From positions 84,601-148,600 of the forward strand of contig JAIXMP010000059.1 of NCBI GenBank assembly GCA_025677815.1: a stretch of DNA of 64,000 bases, given 5' to 3'. The position numbers were made by a program, and so were the translations under genes. Source of the DNA: Phascolomyces articulosus. Taxonomy: Eukaryota; Mucoromycota; Mucoromycetes; Mucorales; Lichtheimiaceae. This document shows, in pieces, positions 45,783 to 56,824 of this stretch. Below the pieces are notes generated by a model. That model saw only the letters and a program-made list of their open reading frames with translations, was not told the origin of the DNA and searched no databases. The first letter of the stretch is position 1; each line of letters starts with the position of its first letter.

Positions 45783-45817
45783 TATATAAAAAGAGGGATC
45801 TTGCAAACCAAGATCCC
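45783..45817 (+). promoter_or_regulatory. TATA box followed by a perfect hairpin
   Basis: TATATAAA (45783-45790) is followed 5 bp later by GGGATCTTG-CAAAC-CAAGATCCC, a perfect 9-bp stem with a 5-nt loop (45795-45817). This could be the promoter and start of an LTR transcript or a small RNA gene; no coding frame follows. Function is inferred only. Confidence 0.35.
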
Positions 45818-46096
45818 ATATCGTTTTATTATTCATATATCTCGACCCTTAACTACTCTATTATATTTCATTTCGCGCTTCCTCATACTGTCTAATCGAA
45901 CCCGTTTGTAAGTATACAAATTAGACTTGCGTTATTATACTTAGATATTGTCGTAACTAAAAATAAGGGTTACTACCATTTCCTTTTTTAATTTATTTTT
46001 GTAACACCTTATCGCTGCTATCGTATTTGCATTTTATTATGCCACGTATTTATCATCCATCATCTTATTAATTACTCGAACACATATTCAATTGAC

Positions 46097-46322
46097 TGTC
46101 ATGAACATGTATCGCATCCTCCATTATTCCACGTATACATATTATTATCATTAGTTTTATTATATAATTTATTATTATCACAAGTAGTTAGAAAACATAT
46201 AAATACCCCTGATCATTAAAACAATAAACGACATCTTGCACGTTACTCTTTATTTTATCACTACTCTTCTGTTATCTCCATTTCTATTGGCTTGGTATTG
46301 ATCTGCCATAATTATCACGACA
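46097..46322 (+). mobile_element. Possible short solo LTR
   Basis: 226 bp starting TGTCATGA and ending TCACGACA (inverted with one mismatch). A TATAAATA box and an AATAAA signal sit about two-thirds in, as in an LTR. Flanking 5-bp sequences do not match (TTGAC versus ATATA), so the call is weak. Confidence 0.3.
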
Positions 46323-46664
46323 ATATAGGTAACTGAACAAGTAATTATAGATACACCATTAATTTTTTATAAGATATCAAGTAAAAGATGAATTCGCTCA
46401 ATTTAAAAAACAAGTTGTTCATATATTTTATTTTAATTGAAGTACATGACATAAAAAATGTAAAGGAAGGGATGAGAAGTATCAAATAGCAAAGAAACTA
46501 ATGATTTTTACTTATTTATTTTATGACATTTGGCTGTTTGGTTGCTGTTTGTTACATATACCTCTTCCTCCATAGCTGTCTTTGAATTTTCAACATCATC
46601 CTATGTAATCAATGGTAGTGGTAACCTGTCATCTAGGACACTTTTATTTTCTGACCAGATATAC

Positions 46665-46776
46665 TGTTGTATCAGAGAGAAATCAATCAATAAAAAGAAT
46701 CAAAGGAGATGAGATCAGTCAACAAGACCTGAAAATAATGAACTGAAGTTTATTAAGATAAAAAATAATCTCTCTA
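46665..46776 (-). repeat. LTR fragment (R-U5 part), left half of an interrupted LTR
   Basis: Matches the first 112 bp of the solo LTR at 49443-49879 (TGTTGTATCAGAGAGAAATC through AATAATCTCTCTA). The match stops exactly where the CATCAGAAAA terminus of the Plavaka-type element begins. The rest of the same LTR resumes at about 54238. The two parts sum to about 435 bp against 437 bp for the intact copy. Confidence 0.85.
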
Positions 46777-47149
46777 CATCAGAAAAATAAGCCAAGGTTT
46801 GAGCGGCCTTGCGAGGCCTTTCAAGCGTTTCAAGACTGTCAAGCGATCCCCCTCCTTTTAAAGCCATGGACAATGTTTAAAGTTCTTTTAAAGGCTCTAA
46901 AATATTTTTAGATGTTTTTCAATGCTTTAAAATGTTTATTAATTATATTCAACGTTATAAGATATTTGAAAAATTTTTATGTTGTCATAATAATAACAAT
47001 ATTTATTAAGTATTAAATATTAAAAAACATTCATCAACTAAATAAATGTATACCAATAAGTTATATATTGAGTTGTTAATAACATTAATCAATCTTATAT
47101 ATTTATATATTCACATGACAAACTACTATAGTAAAATGACTATTGATGT

Positions 47150-48980
47150 TGTTACAGCTAATTCATAATTCTCTTTTTTTTATACTTCACTTGTTTACGG
47201 ACTATTTCTTCAGTATCATCAGAGTCAAATGAATTTCCCTTATAATCATTAAAGGAAAATTCATCTTGCTATCTTTTCTTGCGGATGACACTTCCAAAAA
47301 GTGATCGTACAGTTGCTGAACCTTGTCCAGAAAAAGAACCATGGCCATTAGTTACAACATGTTGTGTTATGTATGCCACAACAGGTTTCCAATTCACACA
47401 GCTACCAAGGTCACTGGTATGGTCTAAAATGTCTTAGTACATTTTATCCCAACATTTGCCTGTGGCAAAATCTTGATTTTCTGTTTCGACTTCAATAACC
47501 CTTTTTTCTGATTCAGGAACTTTCTCAGTTCCTATGTAAACCTTCATTCGATAATACATCTATAAATTATTTATATACAAGAAAATTTTACCTAATTTTC
47601 AGTATTCAAACATTGTTATTTATGGCATGACAGTTCTATCAACATACCATTAACATCATCAAAGCAATACATTGCCTTGGAATAACAGATGGGCGAGGAG
47701 TAAGCCGACTACGACTTCTACTACTAAAAAGTACCTTTTGGATACAATGAGCAATACATTTGGAGTATAAAAATTCACCCTCCAAGTTATAGTCCTGATA
47801 AGCAAATCTTAAACAAGATATATATGAGTTAGAAATGAAACATAGATGTCTTCTCCCTCTCCAAAAAAGCATATTCCCTTGTAATCATAGTAACTGTAGC
47901 TACCTGTTGTCTTCAATCATATGTATGAACTTGTCTTTATGGGTTTTGACATTCTGTAGAAAATTGATACCTGGAAATTCGTATGAAAGTAGCCAGTATC
48001 TCACAGCATTGTGTAACTGCGTGCGATGATAACCAAGTCTTTTCTGAAACTGAAAGGTAGGACTTTCTATTAATAAAGATAGACTTTACACATATTTATT
48101 ATTATAGTATAATATGTAAGTGGAATATAATATATATGTACATCATCAATTAAACCTATATGCACTCCACGCCTTGGGTTATAATCATCTTGTAGTATAT
48201 TACGCACAAGAAGACGGGTTTGTGTGTTGGATTCCTCAATGGAAGGAAAGGCATTTTTAAGGATCATGTAATTGATTACCCCTTGCTCGAATTTCTTCCA
48301 ATTGTCTGATCTATAATCTATATAATGTGGCTCAAGCCTTATTAAAAAGTACGAAAATAAATATACATATAAATATTAGAGCAGTACAACTAAAGACAGC
48401 TTAAAATACATTGTCCAAAGAAAAAAAAAACAATGACTCAAAAGCATACCTCATTGACGGAAGAGTGTGGTGTGGCATATTTTTTATGCCCCGACTTTTC
48501 TCTTGAAGATCCCAATACTGCGATGGTTTTCTTGTTTGTTGATACACCACATCGTCATCATAATCTTCGTCATCATTGTCGCTTTGTAGTTTGGTATTGC
48601 TTTCTGCTTGAGAAATATTTCCTTGCATAATATAAATTAGAAGAATTAAAGAAATTGACAGTGTAAAGTGGTGAATAATGAAAACACATTATTGCGAACA
48701 ATATACAGGTTCATACTAATATATGCATAAATAAAAAAAATTACCTTGGTTTATCAGCTTTGGCATTTCTATTACAACGTTCTAGCATAGAATTATTATA
48801 TGCTTTTTTTATGATAGCACGTTCATCTTCAACTTCATCTATATACAGTTATAATTATAAAAACAACCATGTCAAGCACAATAAAAATTATAAATATCAT
48901 TCTTCATAGAAAATAATGCAGCATTTACCATAGTCCTCATCATATTCATAATTATATTTTTTACTACGTTGTTTAACCAT
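47150..48980 (-). pseudogene. Second gene of the Plavaka-type element (DUF6532-like, tentative)
   Basis: Divergent from the transposase, 236 bp apart start to start. Exons can be read from ATG 48980: 48980-48929, 48838-48745, then about 48628-48450 (a frame slip is needed), and further exons near 48340-48147, 48058-47910, 47825-47645 and about 47570-47150. The N-terminus is basic then acidic (KQRSKKYNYEYDEDYDE). A helical core follows (DNWKKFEQGVINYMILKNAF, FQKRLGYHRTQLHNAVRYWL, GEFLYSKCIAHCIQKVLF, VIPRQCIALMMLM). The last part resembles the DUF6532 proteins that accompany fungal transposons, but that is from memory. In-frame stops (TAA at 47434-47436 and TAG near 47270) show decay. Confidence 0.5.
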
Positions 48981-49442
48981 AACGATTAAAAAAAAGATGG
49001 ATAAAGAGAGAAAAGAGTGAAAAAAAAGAAAAGAAAATTTAAGAGAGAGATGTGTTCTTTGGCGTAATTCATATTGAGAATGGGATTCGAAGTAGTACTT
49101 GTCATGTGGCGTAATGATTTGGCGTTTTGATGAATTCTACAATATTTAAAGTGTTTTTTTGCACCTTTTTCTCTTTTTCATTTTAAATCTAAATAATCTT
49201 TATATCATTATACAACATGTCTTCCCTACTACAGTGCTGCTTTCAGGACTGTACATCAAAAAAGCATATTTTTTCAAATATAAAGGGTCTTCAAGCACAT
49301 TTGTGAACTGTGCATATAGATGATGATACATAAAAAATTGGAGAGGTTACACGACAACAAAAAAGGCAACGCGTAGACAGTGATAACGAAGAGATCATCG
49401 ATTTAATAGATGGTATTAGCATCTGCCATGAATATTTGGGAG

Positions 49443-49879
49443 TGTTGTATCAGAGAGAAATCAATTAATAAAAAGAATAAAAGGAGATGAGATAAGTCAA
49501 CGAGACCCGAAATAATCAACTGAAGTTTATTAAGATAAAAAATAATCTCTCTATTTATAAGAAAGTGCTCATCATGGATGGACTATCACAACTTGCACAT
49601 TATGGTGTAATATTAGAATATAGATTGCATCATTTGGATTGCGTGTTATGAGGACAGTATATTTAAGTAGACCATGGATGATATCGTTAGAAGGATTGCG
49701 TGATCCAGCATAATTAACAATATGTAAAAGAGGATGGTGCAATACTGTGTGTAACATAAGTAATTATCCAAATAGAATCACCGCACAAGTGAGATATAGG
49801 GTAAATGACAGTAATAATAATAATAATAATAATGAAGAATTATTATTTATTGTGAAGCCATTGTATGTTGGATACAACA
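49443..49879 (-). mobile_element. Solo LTR with 5-bp target duplication GGGAG
   Basis: 437 bp, TGTTGTATC...GATACAACA, flanked by GGGAG on both sides (49438-49442 and 49880-49884). It is in reverse orientation relative to the LTR at 63446-63879, where the TATA box and AATAAA read forward. It sits in the transposase gene of the Plavaka-type element. Because internal sequence is absent, it is a recombined (solo) LTR. Confidence 0.93.
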
Positions 49880-51649
49880 GGGAGGTCAGAATGGGACCAT
49901 ATCTGGTTCAATTAATATTGATAATGCTGATGAAAATGAAGCCATACATGAACGTATGCAGGATAGTTTCATAAAGTTTTATTATAATTATTGTTAGTTT
50001 GTCATAGTGATTATCTAACAAAATGTTTTATTCTTTTGTTCTCTAGAATCTCTTGGAAGTGATTCATGTTGTGAAGATGATCCTAATCCCAGAGGTTATA
50101 CTGGTAATATGGGTGTATCGAACTTTGAATTGCTAGTTGCAGAATTTGCACTAGATGGTAACCTTTCTCAAGCATTATACAAACGGTATGATAACACCAT
50201 ATAATAAAAACCAACACAACAAATATTTGTTAACAATATTGCTCACATAGTACTATGATATTATAGTTTAATTGAACTCATTCAAACTGCCCAGAGATTA
50301 ATACAAACTGATCCACTTGAGAACCAAATATGTTTTTCAACATTTGACAGTCTTTTCAAAAATCTTACTAAAAATCAAACAGACGAATTCACAATGGTCA
50401 GTGCCATTAGAAGCAAAAATATTATTGAAATATACATAGTAACAATTTGTTCCCACTTTATTAATTATAAAATATAGCCTTTTAAAAAAAACGTATCAAT
50501 TTAGATGATGTTACTGATTTTCCAGAAAAAGGGAAAGAATTATTTCTTGCAAATATTGGACAACCACTTTTGATCTATTGTAATATCAAGAAGCTTGCCG
50601 AAAAACTATTTAGCCATCCTTTGTTTAATGGTGTTACCCACATGCGTCCTTATAAGGTAACACGTAATGGTAAACGCATATATACTGATGTTTTTAGTTC
50701 TTTGTGGTGGGAAAAGTTGCACGTATGTTTTATATCACTTAAATATTTGTAGAAAGCAACGTATACTATTATCAAGTATATGTATATAATACTCACAACA
50801 TATAATTATATATTAATGTTTATAGAAAGATTCCCCTGAAGGGGCAATAATATTGGGATTGATGCTTGCAAGTGATGCTACAGTAATAAGTAGAAAACAA
50901 AGAAAGTCAGTATGGCCTGTTTATTTAAAACTTGGTTAGTAACATAATACATATGCATAAGGGATTATTATAATATTATAACAGCAGTAATTATTGGCTT
51001 AATAGATTATTAATTTATATACGTTATAGCCAATACTCTAATGGAATATCGCAGCAAAGATACTTTACATGGGACACGACTACTTACATATTTGCCTATT
51101 CCTGAAAGTAAAACATTAGCAAAAAAAAATTGGTTTCCAACGGCAAAGTAAGCAATATTCCATCATTGTATTGATCTTATAATGGAACCATTTAGAGAAG
51201 AATTGATTCATAAGATGAAAGGTCCTCATGGTAAAATATATGAATGTATTCCTACTTTAGCAAGTTACTCTGCAGATTTACCAGAACAGTAAGTATTAAG
51301 GTTGTTTTGCTGTGCTCTTTCACGAGATTCTATTATCTAATGTGGATAAATGGATTACATTATCAAGGCGGTTGTTAGTACTTATCAAAGGAGGGAATAC
51401 AAATAACGGTTGCCCACGCTGTTATATATTAACTGAAAATTATTGAAACAATGAATCACCTATGGTCGTTCGATCAACTAATGGTATGAATGAATTATAT
51501 AATATTGTAAAAGAGCTTTTGGAAAAACCTGAAACATTAAAAAAAGGGAAAGATCTCATAAAGAAACACTCATTAAATATGGTCAAGGTAGTAATTTCTC
51601 AAAAAATAATAAGCTTTCTAGTAGAATATTGTACATTTTTTTAACTAAT

Positions 51650-52235
51650 AATGTTTCTGTGGTATGGATAAGAATTAACGATAGAATTAATGACAAAGAG
51701 AGATGGAGATAGAAGAAGTCTTGTGAGAATCGATATAGATTTATTATAATGATCAAGATGATAATAAAGATAATTATATTCTAGTTTTACAAGTACAGTA
51801 TTTATATATTTTCTTATCCATGCCACTTAATCATTGATCATGGTAGTTTGTTAATATTGCATTTGTTTTATATAACGGATATATATTATAGGTGGTGTTC
51901 ATAGTGATATAACACAACATGAGGAGATATAATTATATTTGTTGTACATATATATATTTGTTGACCATTAGTCATTAGATGATTATTATTACTTTTACAC
52001 TCTTACTCGTACAATGAGAAGGTATGGTAGTATTTGCATTATTTGATAATTATTGTGTATAGGATATTATACCAGGATCATTATTATTGTATTATTATTG
52101 GAATGAGGATTATGTGAGGCAACCGATATTATTTATTTATATTATTATTTATTATTTGTGATAACACGATGTAGCAGAATCGGTGATAATATATATGAGA
52201 AGAAGTATGGATATGTAAATATGCCACAGTTTCAT
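51650..52235. mobile_element. Possible insertion inside a transposase intron
   Basis: The intron between the NGCPRC exon and the LVIDDLHQ exon is about 0.7 kb, far longer than the 50-110 nt usual here. An AT-rich segment begins TGTTTCTGTGGTATGG and ends near CCACAGTTTCA, weakly inverted ends. No convincing target duplication was found, so its nature (LTR-like or simply a long intron) is open. Confidence 0.3.
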
Positions 52236-53847
52236 GTTATTAATAATATAATAGAGTGCTTTTTCACATCTTCATTAACCATAGTATGACCTTCCAAGTG
52301 CCTTAGTTATAGATGACCTTCATCAAATAGGGGGCTTATATGCTCATTTGCTTGAATGTTTGGAGAAACACATTGTGAAAGGGAAAACCTCCCAAGAAGC
52401 GAACGAAATTGTTGACAAAATCAAAATGCATGCAGCAAATGATATACTACCATATAAAGATCAACGACACTTCACTAGTGGTATCTTCATCGACTCACTC
52501 AAATGTCCAATGTATATAGAAATGTGCAGTAACATGGCTATTATATTACCTTATGCATATCAATACATATCACTTCAAGCCTGCCTTTATATTCACCACT
52601 TCCTGGATTTCACAATGCATGCAACAGCAAAAGAGCATTCTGAACAAAGTATTATGGAAATGAAGGAATCATTAGAAGCATATTATACTTTCTTACTAAT
52701 ATTCGAGGAGCACTCACCATCCAAATTTAACTTTCCTAAAAACTACATATTATGGAAGTATGCTAATGATATCCAACAAAGAGGCGTAATCAACAATTAT
52801 AGTACTACAAGCTCTAAGCACCAACATATTATCGAAGCCAAGAAACTGTCACAAAGAACCAACCATAAGTTCGACTCATTAGTTCAGATGGCAAGCTACG
52901 TTTATAAAAAGGACGTCCTATTTGATGTAACAGTTGGCCAATCCAATATCTTTTTATCATCCATACATGCCAACAATACATTCAAGAAAGTAAATGCTCG
53001 TCGGTACAAGTTGAACCATGAGTCTAGCTCGCGTATTCCCAGTGTCAAAAATGTATATAATGATATAAACCAAGAACCTGGCCCTAAAGGTTTTGGTGAT
53101 GTAATTCAAGTCTTTCTGGATAGTATCATTGAAAAAAAATCTGCATGTCGTTTGAAAAAAAACATGCTGGTTCTTGATAGCAATGAAATCGAGGTTTATC
53201 AAATATTAATAGTCCAAGTTAATGATACTGATGGTGCAGTTATCAATGAAAAACTACGAACCCATGAACAATTCTATGGAAACAAGCAGAAAGATTATGG
53301 TGTATTTGAATATGAGGTTGAAAAAGATGAAGGAAAGAGGAAGGACAAAGGAAAGGGGCAGGAGAAAAGAATGAATGAGGATAGGAACAAAGATGGAAAA
53401 AGCAAGAAGTTTGTTTATGTGTATAGTAAAGTTTTGCTTTTCTTTCAGGCAATATATAAAAAAATTACCTACGACCTGGTTCTCACATGTCGATATATCC
53501 CTTTGAATAAAGAACATTATACTGGGTTGGAAGTAATTAGTCCTGATCGTGAAGCAGATTATTCTGGCCTCTTTATTACTTTCAAGTATCAAGTCCCCCA
53601 GTCTATTCATGTGGTGCCTGATTTAGGTTCTTTTCAATATGGTCCAGCTCTTAGTCAGCCCAATATTTATGAGAAATATCTGTTGGATCATGATTCAGAC
53701 AGGTTTTCATTTTATAACAATGGTGGAAAATTGCCTACTCTTCCAGATGAAGAATATAAAGGATGGGCAAAAGAAAACAATGAAGTTGAAGAAGGAGTTA
53801 TTAGCTTATCGAATTTATATGAGCAATCATATAATAATAATAATAAT

Positions 53848-53897
53848 GAAGAAGAAGAAGAAGAAGAAGAAGAAGAAGAAGAAGAAGAAGAGGAGGA
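53848..53897 (+). repeat. (GAA)n/(GAG)n microsatellite coding poly-Glu
   Basis: About 16 tandem GAA/GAG triplets near the 3' end of the transposase frame, preceded by AAT repeats. They encode Asn then Glu runs. Confidence 0.9.
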
Positions 53898-54235
53898 GGA
53901 GGATATCAATGGTGTATTTTTATAAGAAAAATAAAAACTTTTGGTTTATAGAGGGAATCACTAAAGTCATATATCTCAATACTCTTAAATAATGACTACA
54001 GTAGCTACTGGTATAATATAAACCTTAACTTTATTATCAATCATCAATGACCTTGTTTTGATTTGAAAATTATATTAAATATTTACAAAACATCTTCAAC
54101 ATTATATCCACATTATTAAGCATTTATCAATATTAATGTCTTGAACAAACATTTATAGGGTTTACAACTGTCTCAAGGTTGTCAAGATCACTCAAGCTAC
54201 ATGAAGGCGCGGAGTCAAAATCTACTTTTCCGATG

Positions 54236-54560
54236 TTTTTATAAGAAAGTGCTCATTATGGATGGACTATCACAACTTGTACATTATGGTGTAATATTAG
54301 AATATAGATTGCATCATTTGGATTGCATGTTATGAGGACAGTATATTTAAGTAGACTATGAATGATATTGTTAGAAGGATTGCGTGATCCAGCATAATTA
54401 ACAATATGTAAAAGAGGATGGTGCAATACTGTGTGTAACATAAGTAATTATCCAAATAGAATCACCGCACAAGTGAGATATAGGGTAAATGACATTAATA
54501 ATAATAATAATAATGAAGAATTATTATTTATTATGAAGCCATTGTATATTGGATACAACA
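54236..54560 (-). repeat. LTR fragment (U3 part), right half of an interrupted LTR
   Basis: From TTTATAAGAAAGTGCTC to GGATACAACA it matches the solo LTR at 49443-49879 after its first ~114 bp. It begins directly after the GATG end of the Plavaka-type element. With 46665-46776 it makes one complete LTR. Flanks of the reunited LTR (TATAC and TAGGT) are not a clean 5-bp duplication. Confidence 0.85.
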
Positions 54561-55223
54561 TAGGTTTACTGAAGTAAAATAAATATGCTGCTTTTATATG
54601 TAAACTAGATTAGATGATTGGTTATGGTAATAAGTATGCAGATGCATATATAAATGTAATGTTAGCTCAATTGCTTCTTACTCTCTTTCTTTCCTTTTTT
54701 TTTAGAAAAAAAACAGCACTTTTCTTAATCGATTATTTTATAAGTACTCCCTCTTAATACTTTTCTTTTTCACAATAGTGGCAATGGCATAGATTTATAG
54801 TACTTTCAAATATTCTATCTAATCATCCCCATCCACTTTCTTATTACTTGTTATTTACTGAGTTGATATCCTATCATCCATCATGATTTTCTATCATATT
54901 TTTATATTTTAATATGTAAACACTATCTTTAGTCTACTTTAATAGTTAAGTGTTGTGCTTTTTTTCTTTCACTTTGGTTATTTACAAACAGTATGATTAT
55001 TTCTATGTTACTACACTGACACTGTAAAAATGGGTGTATTTAAGGATCCTTCAAGCTCCTTCATGCTCCTTCAAGTGTGATGTGTTTTTTTTCCTTTATA
55101 GATACAATTACAATGGTACCACTTTCCAACTTCACCACTATTATATATATTATAAGTATTCTTTTTATTATGGCCCCTTCAATATCATATAGACAACTAC
55201 ATTTTTCCCTCACTTATTAACAT
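54561..55223. other. Intergenic, no gene seen
   Basis: AT-rich sequence between the LTR fragment and the Harbinger element. A TCAAG-bearing stretch near 55043-55080 (CCTTCAAGCTCC, CCTTCATGCTCC, CCTTCAAGTG) resembles the subterminal repeats of the Plavaka-type element and may be debris of a related element. Confidence 0.45.
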
Positions 55224-55402
55224 ATTAGGGGGTTTCAAATTGATTTTTGATTTTTGCGCGTTGGGTAAATTTTAGCGAGTTGGACCTAATTTTTGTGCAT
55301 TGGGCCTAATTTTTGCATGTTGGAACTTATTTTTGCACTTTGGCACATATATCAATAACACGAACTCCATTTACCTCTTTATTTTTGACATATCTCATTA
55401 CA

Positions 55403-56656
55403 ATGACTAAGTCTAATACTAAATCCACTACTAAAGCTAAAGTAGCATTCAATAAAAATAACTCTAATACAAAAGCAATAATAAAAAAAACATCAAGCAA
55501 TAAATCTAACAACATTCCTCGCACCTAACAAACGCATAGAAATTTGGTTCGCAACACTACCAGCAGTTCTAAGTCCCAAAACCAGAAAAAAGTGCAGCAG
55601 ATTGTCAAGGATGAATCTGATTTAGATGACAGCATTGATGAATCAGAGAGTGAATTAGAAGATAATGATGATCAAAAATCAACATATAGTCATACTACCC
55701 TTGACCACTATGAAGCAATGATCAACTGGCTTGAAATACCTGAAAACTTTGCTTTGGTAACTGGTGATGCAGTAAATGGGAAGCCTGTTAGTGGGAAAGC
55801 TTTAAAGAAAAGCGATGGTATCTGAAGTCTTATGAAATATATGAACATAAAAGTTAATGAGCCAAATAGTTTAAAACCATGGGACTTTAAGTCAACTGAT
55901 GGACGTCTTCATAGCTACAAAAAAAAGTATACAAACGAAAAAAATACAATAAACAGAACGGGATATGGTCTTAAAGACCGTCATTTAAAAGCTGGCCTAG
56001 AAACAATTGACAAAAGAAAGAATTATGAATGCCCTTTTTATAATAGAATGGATGCATTATTTGCAAAGAAGCACAATGTAAATCCTGTTGTGGTCAAGGA
56101 ATTTGGTCATATGGCAGCCATTTTAGCACTAACTAAAGAATTAAATAATAAAGAATCAACTGAAGAACATATTACTAATCCTGAACCCAGAGACTCTAAT
56201 GATGGCATGCAACCATCTGATGTAGATAAAATATATGGCGATATGTTGACTAATAAAGGAAATTCGGCTGATAATGGTGATATGATTCAGGGACCAGCTC
56301 CTGTCCCTACACAAGTTTTTAATGAAGCAGTATATGACAATGACAATGATGACGGTGATGAGGCTGCCCAACGTACTAAAAAAAGAGATTTTGCTGGTAC
56401 ATTTGCTAGGACAGAAGAGGTACAGATGATACTTAAGGAAAAGCATCTTGAATTGGATAAAGAGAGAGAGATGCAAGAGCAGATGAAGTTCGATTTGGAA
56501 GAAAAGAGATTCAAATTCGAAAAAGAAGAGCATATATTCCATATCCACTTAGATCAAAGGAAAACAGATGATGCTTATCATCTGAAGAAGCTTGAACTCA
56601 AAACAAACTTTGTTCACGATTTGTTACTTCAAGGAAAAGACCCAAAAGAAATATAA
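55403..56656 (+). pseudogene. Harbinger accessory (Myb/SANT-like) ORF with two stops
   Basis: One frame of 418 codons broken by TAA at 55526-55528 and TGA at 55823-55825. A Lys/Asn/Ser-rich start is followed by an acidic block (SDLDDSIDESESELEDNDD). Next is a helical region that ends in W...NYECPFYNRMDALFAKKHNV, seen in transposon-encoded proteins of Mucoromycota. The C-terminus is a long charged coiled coil (LELDKEREMQEQMKFDLEEK). It occupies the place of the Myb-like DNA-binding partner that Harbinger transposases need, but no clear SANT tryptophans are visible, so that role is inferred from position. Confidence 0.6.
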
Positions 56657-56824
56657 GAAATACTTAATATGTTCTTTAACAAGGAATACGATTTCAGTGA
56701 TAACTAATTATTAGTTATATTTTTATATTGTATAAAGTAGCATGCATCTATATAGTATTATTAGAATAAACATAGTAACTTATAATTATCTTCTAGCAGA
56801 AATGAAATCATTGATATACTCTCT

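Larger units (their letters stand above)
44334..46664. other. AT-rich intergenic region with LTR-like signals
   Basis: About 2.3 kb with no ORF I can support. It holds a 28-bp T tract (44507-44534), a TATA-plus-hairpin structure (45783-45817), and a possible short LTR at 46097-46322. It probably consists of old transposon debris at the edge of the gene island. Confidence 0.45.
49217..53925 (+). pseudogene. Plavaka-type transposase, broken
   Basis: The N-terminus carries a C2H2-type finger (CCFQDCTSKKHIFSNIKGLQ, then AHL and TVH). The core has the Plavaka order: VLFSSLWWEKL-like VFSSLWWEKL, IILGLMLASDATVIS, WPVYLKLANTLMEYR, LLTYLPIPE, an H-rich FHH block, SADLPEQ, then NGCPRCYI. After an intron come LVIDDLHQIGGLYAHLLE, ILPYKDQRHFTSGIFIDS, FLDFTMHATAKEHSEQSIME, FNFPKNYILWKY and SSKHQHIIEAKKLSQRTNHK. 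The last 525 codons (from about 52348) are still open and end in an acidic GAA-repeat run. Defects: TGA and TAA in the finger exon (near 49303 and 49333), stops near 51148 and 51288, and the solo LTR at 49443-49879, whose removal restores the frame (EYLG|GQNG). The family is a cut-and-paste transposase. Confidence 0.8.
46777..54235. mobile_element. Plavaka-type (CACTA-related) DNA transposon inserted in an LTR
   Basis: 7459 bp. The ends are inverted: the left reads CATCAGAAAAATA and the right, on the other strand, CATCGGAAAAGTA. Subterminal TCAAG-type repeats occur near both ends (46830-46857 and 54172-54199). It interrupts one LTR at CTCTCTA / TTTATAAG, which gives exact boundaries; a 2-bp duplication (TA, now TT on the right) is possible. 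It contains a transposase gene (+, 49217-53925) and a divergent second gene (-, about 47150-48980), both broken. A solo LTR of the same LTR family has later inserted into the transposase gene. Confidence 0.82.

Noticed and set aside
46097..46322. Confident call of a solo LTR
   Set aside because: Ends are inverted and a TATA box is present, but flanking 5-bp sequences do not match. Kept only as a low-confidence feature.
46665..46776. Strong-stop cDNA (R-U5) insertion
   Set aside because: The fragment covers almost exactly R-U5, but finding the missing U3 part on the far side of the Plavaka-type element explains it better as one split LTR.
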